DNA from: Acidovorax sp. Root219
GTDB taxonomy: Bacteria > Pseudomonadota > Gammaproteobacteria > Burkholderiales > Burkholderiaceae_C
NCBI RefSeq assembly: GCF_001428665.1
Contig: NZ_LMIJ01000014.1
Location: 133,445-197,444 of the forward strand
Direction: 5' to 3'
DNA length: 64,000 nucleotides
Shown: positions 62,172 through 64,000 of the stretch, one piece after another
How the letters are laid out: each line of letters begins with the position of its first letter
Numbering within the stretch: the first letter of the stretch is position 1
The notes under the pieces: generated by a model
What the model was told of the DNA's origin: nothing
Database searches by the model: none
Seen by the model: only the letters and a program-made list of their open reading frames with translations
Translations under genes and position numbers: made by a program

Positions 62172-63851
62172 CTATTGAACGGAGCAGACGAAACTGCCGG
62201 CATCCTCCACACTGCCCGTCCCTTTGTACTTGGCGAATTGGGGATAGGGGCACAGTGGCCGCGTGCGGTTCGGGTAGTCGGCCTGCGTAGGCAGCGCCCG
62301 GGCCGCGATCGTGTCGGGCGCCACGCCCTTCTCCACCCAGTCCACCATGGTCTGTATCGAGTCGAAGCTGTCCGTGGCCGGGCCGCCCGAGCAGTGGTTC
62401 ATGCCCGGCACCAGGAAGGTCCGCGCAAAGCCCTGGGTGCTGGCCATGCCGCCGTTGTTGGCCGCCAGCCGCTCGTAATAGTCCACCGTGTCCTTGGCCG
62501 AGAAGATGGGGTCGGACATGCCGTGGATCAGCAGCAGCTTGCCGCCGCGCTGGCGGAAGGCCGTGAGCTTGTCGTCGGCATAGGTGTCATAGATCGCCGA
62601 GTAGGCGGCCATGCGCGCCGGGTCGGTGTCGAAGTTGAAGGCCAGCGGGTTGAAGCTGAGGTCCGGCGGGGTGAAAAACTCGTTGATCAGCGCGTCCACC
62701 ATCAGCGTGATGTAGCGCGCGTCCGGCGTGGCGGTGGTGGAGCTGCCCAGCGTCCAGGCGCGCCAGCCGGGGGCCGCCAGGCCCGGATCCCAGGGCTGGC
62801 CGGCGTACAGCGCCTGGCCGGCCGAGTTGCGCGGCCCGGTGAAGACCTTGGCGAGCGCATCCACCTGCCCCGCCGAGAGGCAATCCGCCCCCTTGGCACC
62901 GCTGCACTGCAGCACGGCCGGTTTGAACTGGCAGGCCTTGGTGTTGTTCACCATGCCGTCGGCCACACCGTCGGCGGCGTCGCAAGACGATTTGACCGCA
63001 TTGGCTACCAGGTTCAGGTCGGCGTTGCTGAAGGCCTGTGACAGGATGCGGTTGCCCGAAGCGTCCTGCGAGGCTATGGCGTTGAAGGCAATGGTGTTCC
63101 ACATCGCCGCCACCGTGGCGCCGCTGGATACGCGCATGGCCGGCGCGCCGGCCGTGATGGCGTCGAAGTAATCCGGAAAGCGCTGCGAGAACACCATGCC
63201 CTGGCGCCCGCCGCCAGAGCAGCCCGAAAAATACGAGCGATCCGGCTTGCGGCCATAGTGCGTGGCGATCAGCGACTTGGCCGATACAGCCGTCTTGTCG
63301 TAGGAGTTGTACGCATGGTCGATGCGCGCCTGCGGGTCGGCGCCGAAGCTGGCGGTGGTGCCGATGTGGCCGCCGTCGGTGGACACCACCGCGAAGCCCT
63401 GCCCCAGTGGCGACGGCGTGCCGCCCGAGATGCTGGAGCTCAGCGAGGTATCGCGCAGAACGCCATCGTTGCCGCCGCCCCCCACGAACAGGAAACGGCC
63501 ATTCCAGTTGTCCGGCAGGCTCAGTTGGAAGCCGATGGCGTAGTTCTTGCCATCCACGCCGACGCGCGGATTGATGCTGCCCGTGACCACGCAATGGCCG
63601 GGCAGAAAGGCGCCGGTGGCGGCTCCGCCGGGGCGTTTGCTGTCGGGCGCCACATAGCTGGTGGCCAGCGTGGTGCCCGCCAGCTTGGCACTGGCCACCA
63701 GGCCGGTACAGGCGGCCGAGTAGGCGCCATTGGCCGGGGGCCACATGGGCCCGTCGCTGCCGCCGCAGGCGGCCAGCGCGACGGGCAGCAGCACGACAGC
63801 GGGCCATGCGGTGCGGGGCATGATCCGTGCACGGGATGGAATGGATGGCAT
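62172..63851 (-). CDS. Tannase/feruloyl-esterase-family lipoprotein
   Basis: This 559-residue alpha/beta hydrolase has a lipoprotein signal with lipobox LAAC (Cys about 29), then AIGFQLSLPDNWNGRFLFVGGGG, the nucleophile elbow SGCSGGGRQG, Asp in HGMSDPIFSA and His in GMNHCSGG; the Cys beside Ser and His form the CS-D-HC disulfide typical of tannases, feruloyl esterases and MHETase. It hydrolyses aromatic esters outside the cytoplasm. ATG 63851 begins the signal; a TTG at 63902 is less likely. Confidence 0.92.
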   Translation of the reverse strand: MPSIPSRARIMPRTAWPAVVLLPVALAACGGSDGPMWPPANGAYSAACTGLVASAKLAGTTLATSYVAPDSKRPGGAATGAFLPGHCVVTGSINPRVGVDGKNYAIGFQLSLPDNWNGRFLFVGGGGNDGVLRDTSLSSSISGGTPSPLGQGFAVVSTDGGHIGTTASFGADPQARIDHAYNSYDKTAVSAKSLIATHYGRKPDRSYFSGCSGGGRQGMVFSQRFPDYFDAITAGAPAMRVSSGATVAAMWNTIAFNAIASQDASGNRILSQAFSNADLNLVANAVKSSCDAADGVADGMVNNTKACQFKPAVLQCSGAKGADCLSAGQVDALAKVFTGPRNSAGQALYAGQPWDPGLAAPGWRAWTLGSSTTATPDARYITLMVDALINEFFTPPDLSFNPLAFNFDTDPARMAAYSAIYDTYADDKLTAFRQRGGKLLLIHGMSDPIFSAKDTVDYYERLAANNGGMASTQGFARTFLVPGMNHCSGGPATDSFDSIQTMVDWVEKGVAPDTIAARALPTQADYPNRTRPLCPYPQFAKYKGTGSVEDAGSFVCSVQ

Positions 63852-63930
63852 GGGGTTTGTCTCCTGTTGTGTGTTGGTTGTCTCTAGCGTCCTGTCCCGC
63901 AAGTAAATGCCAATAAAACCGCGTCTTTCA

Positions 63931-64000
63931 CGCCAGGGCCGCGTTGCAAATCCTCGCGATAGCTACGGCTATCGCTGCGGTTTGCGCCTTGCCCTGGCGC
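63931..64000. repeat. Palindromic repeat, copy B, running to the window edge
   Basis: CGCCAGGGC (63931-63939) pairs with GCCCTGGCG (63991-63999); the core is GCGATAGC-tacg-GCTATCGC (63956-63975) with GCAAA and TTTGC in matching places. The plan equals copy A at 40101-40272 (GCAAA, N, ATAGC, tetraloop, GCTAT, N, TTTGC) with different arm sequences. It may extend beyond the window. Confidence 0.6.

Overview
This window looks like a chromosomal segment of a high-GC betaproteobacterium of the Burkholderiales, most likely a Comamonadaceae close to Acidovorax. The grounds are the strong G/C bias at third codon positions, many 4-bp ATGA stop/start overlaps, Bug-type binding proteins, a Zur-headed zinc locus, and waaA and TolC-family neighbourhoods typical of that family. 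All assignments were read from the sequence without database searches. I see no rRNA, tRNA, CRISPR array or intact insertion sequence.

Layout. 1-4.1 kb: the 3' end of an EAL phosphodiesterase gene, an NTF2-like/oxidoreductase pair divergent from a LysR regulator, and a ParD-like antitoxin gene overlapping map (methionine aminopeptidase) behind a strong promoter with an embedded operator. 4.2-10.3 kb: a minus-strand zinc-starvation operon (zur, ABC ATPase, FtsX-type permease, a small Cys/His-rich secreted protein, DUF3299, DUF2946 and a ZnuD-like TonB receptor). 10.4-12.9 kb: an AraC regulator divergent from an LCMT/Ppm1-type methyltransferase, then msrA. 12.9-17.3 kb: a stretch of visibly lower GC with an MBOAT/SGNH O-acetylation pair, an unknown gene and a relic of an isocitrate-lyase-family gene.

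17.3-32.2 kb holds the most interesting block: fourteen tightly packed minus-strand genes in one apparent operon. In transcription order they are a GntR/UTRA regulator, a complete Liv-type ABC importer, an orphan Bug receptor, a LeuCD-type hydro-lyase, HyuB and HyuA (hydantoinase/oxoprolinase), a cysteine amidohydrolase, an FAD dehydrogenase and a PEP-mutase/isocitrate-lyase-family lyase. Together they suggest import of a cyclic amide or imide, ring opening, deamidation, oxidation, hydration and carbon-carbon cleavage to central metabolites. I do not recognise this exact pathway.

32.4-40.1 kb is a TetR-controlled RND efflux operon with pcm and a rhodanese gene between pump and TolC-family channel, ended by an intrinsic terminator that lies inside the 3' end of the convergent CYTH-CHAD gene. 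40.1-51.1 kb has phosphate-related genes (CYTH-CHAD and a PhoX phosphatase with a Pho-box-like site), an envelope set (waaA, nitrilase-like hydrolase, GNAT, phosphomannomutase) and an alkylation-repair operon (Ada-AlkA fusion, ogt, EamA exporter). 51.2-64 kb carries a large GGDEF-EAL sensor, prpE, isochorismatase-like, PQQ-sugar-dehydrogenase, NlpC/P60, GlsB-type and tannase-family genes. Two copies of a large palindromic repeat family sit at 40.1 kb and at the right edge.
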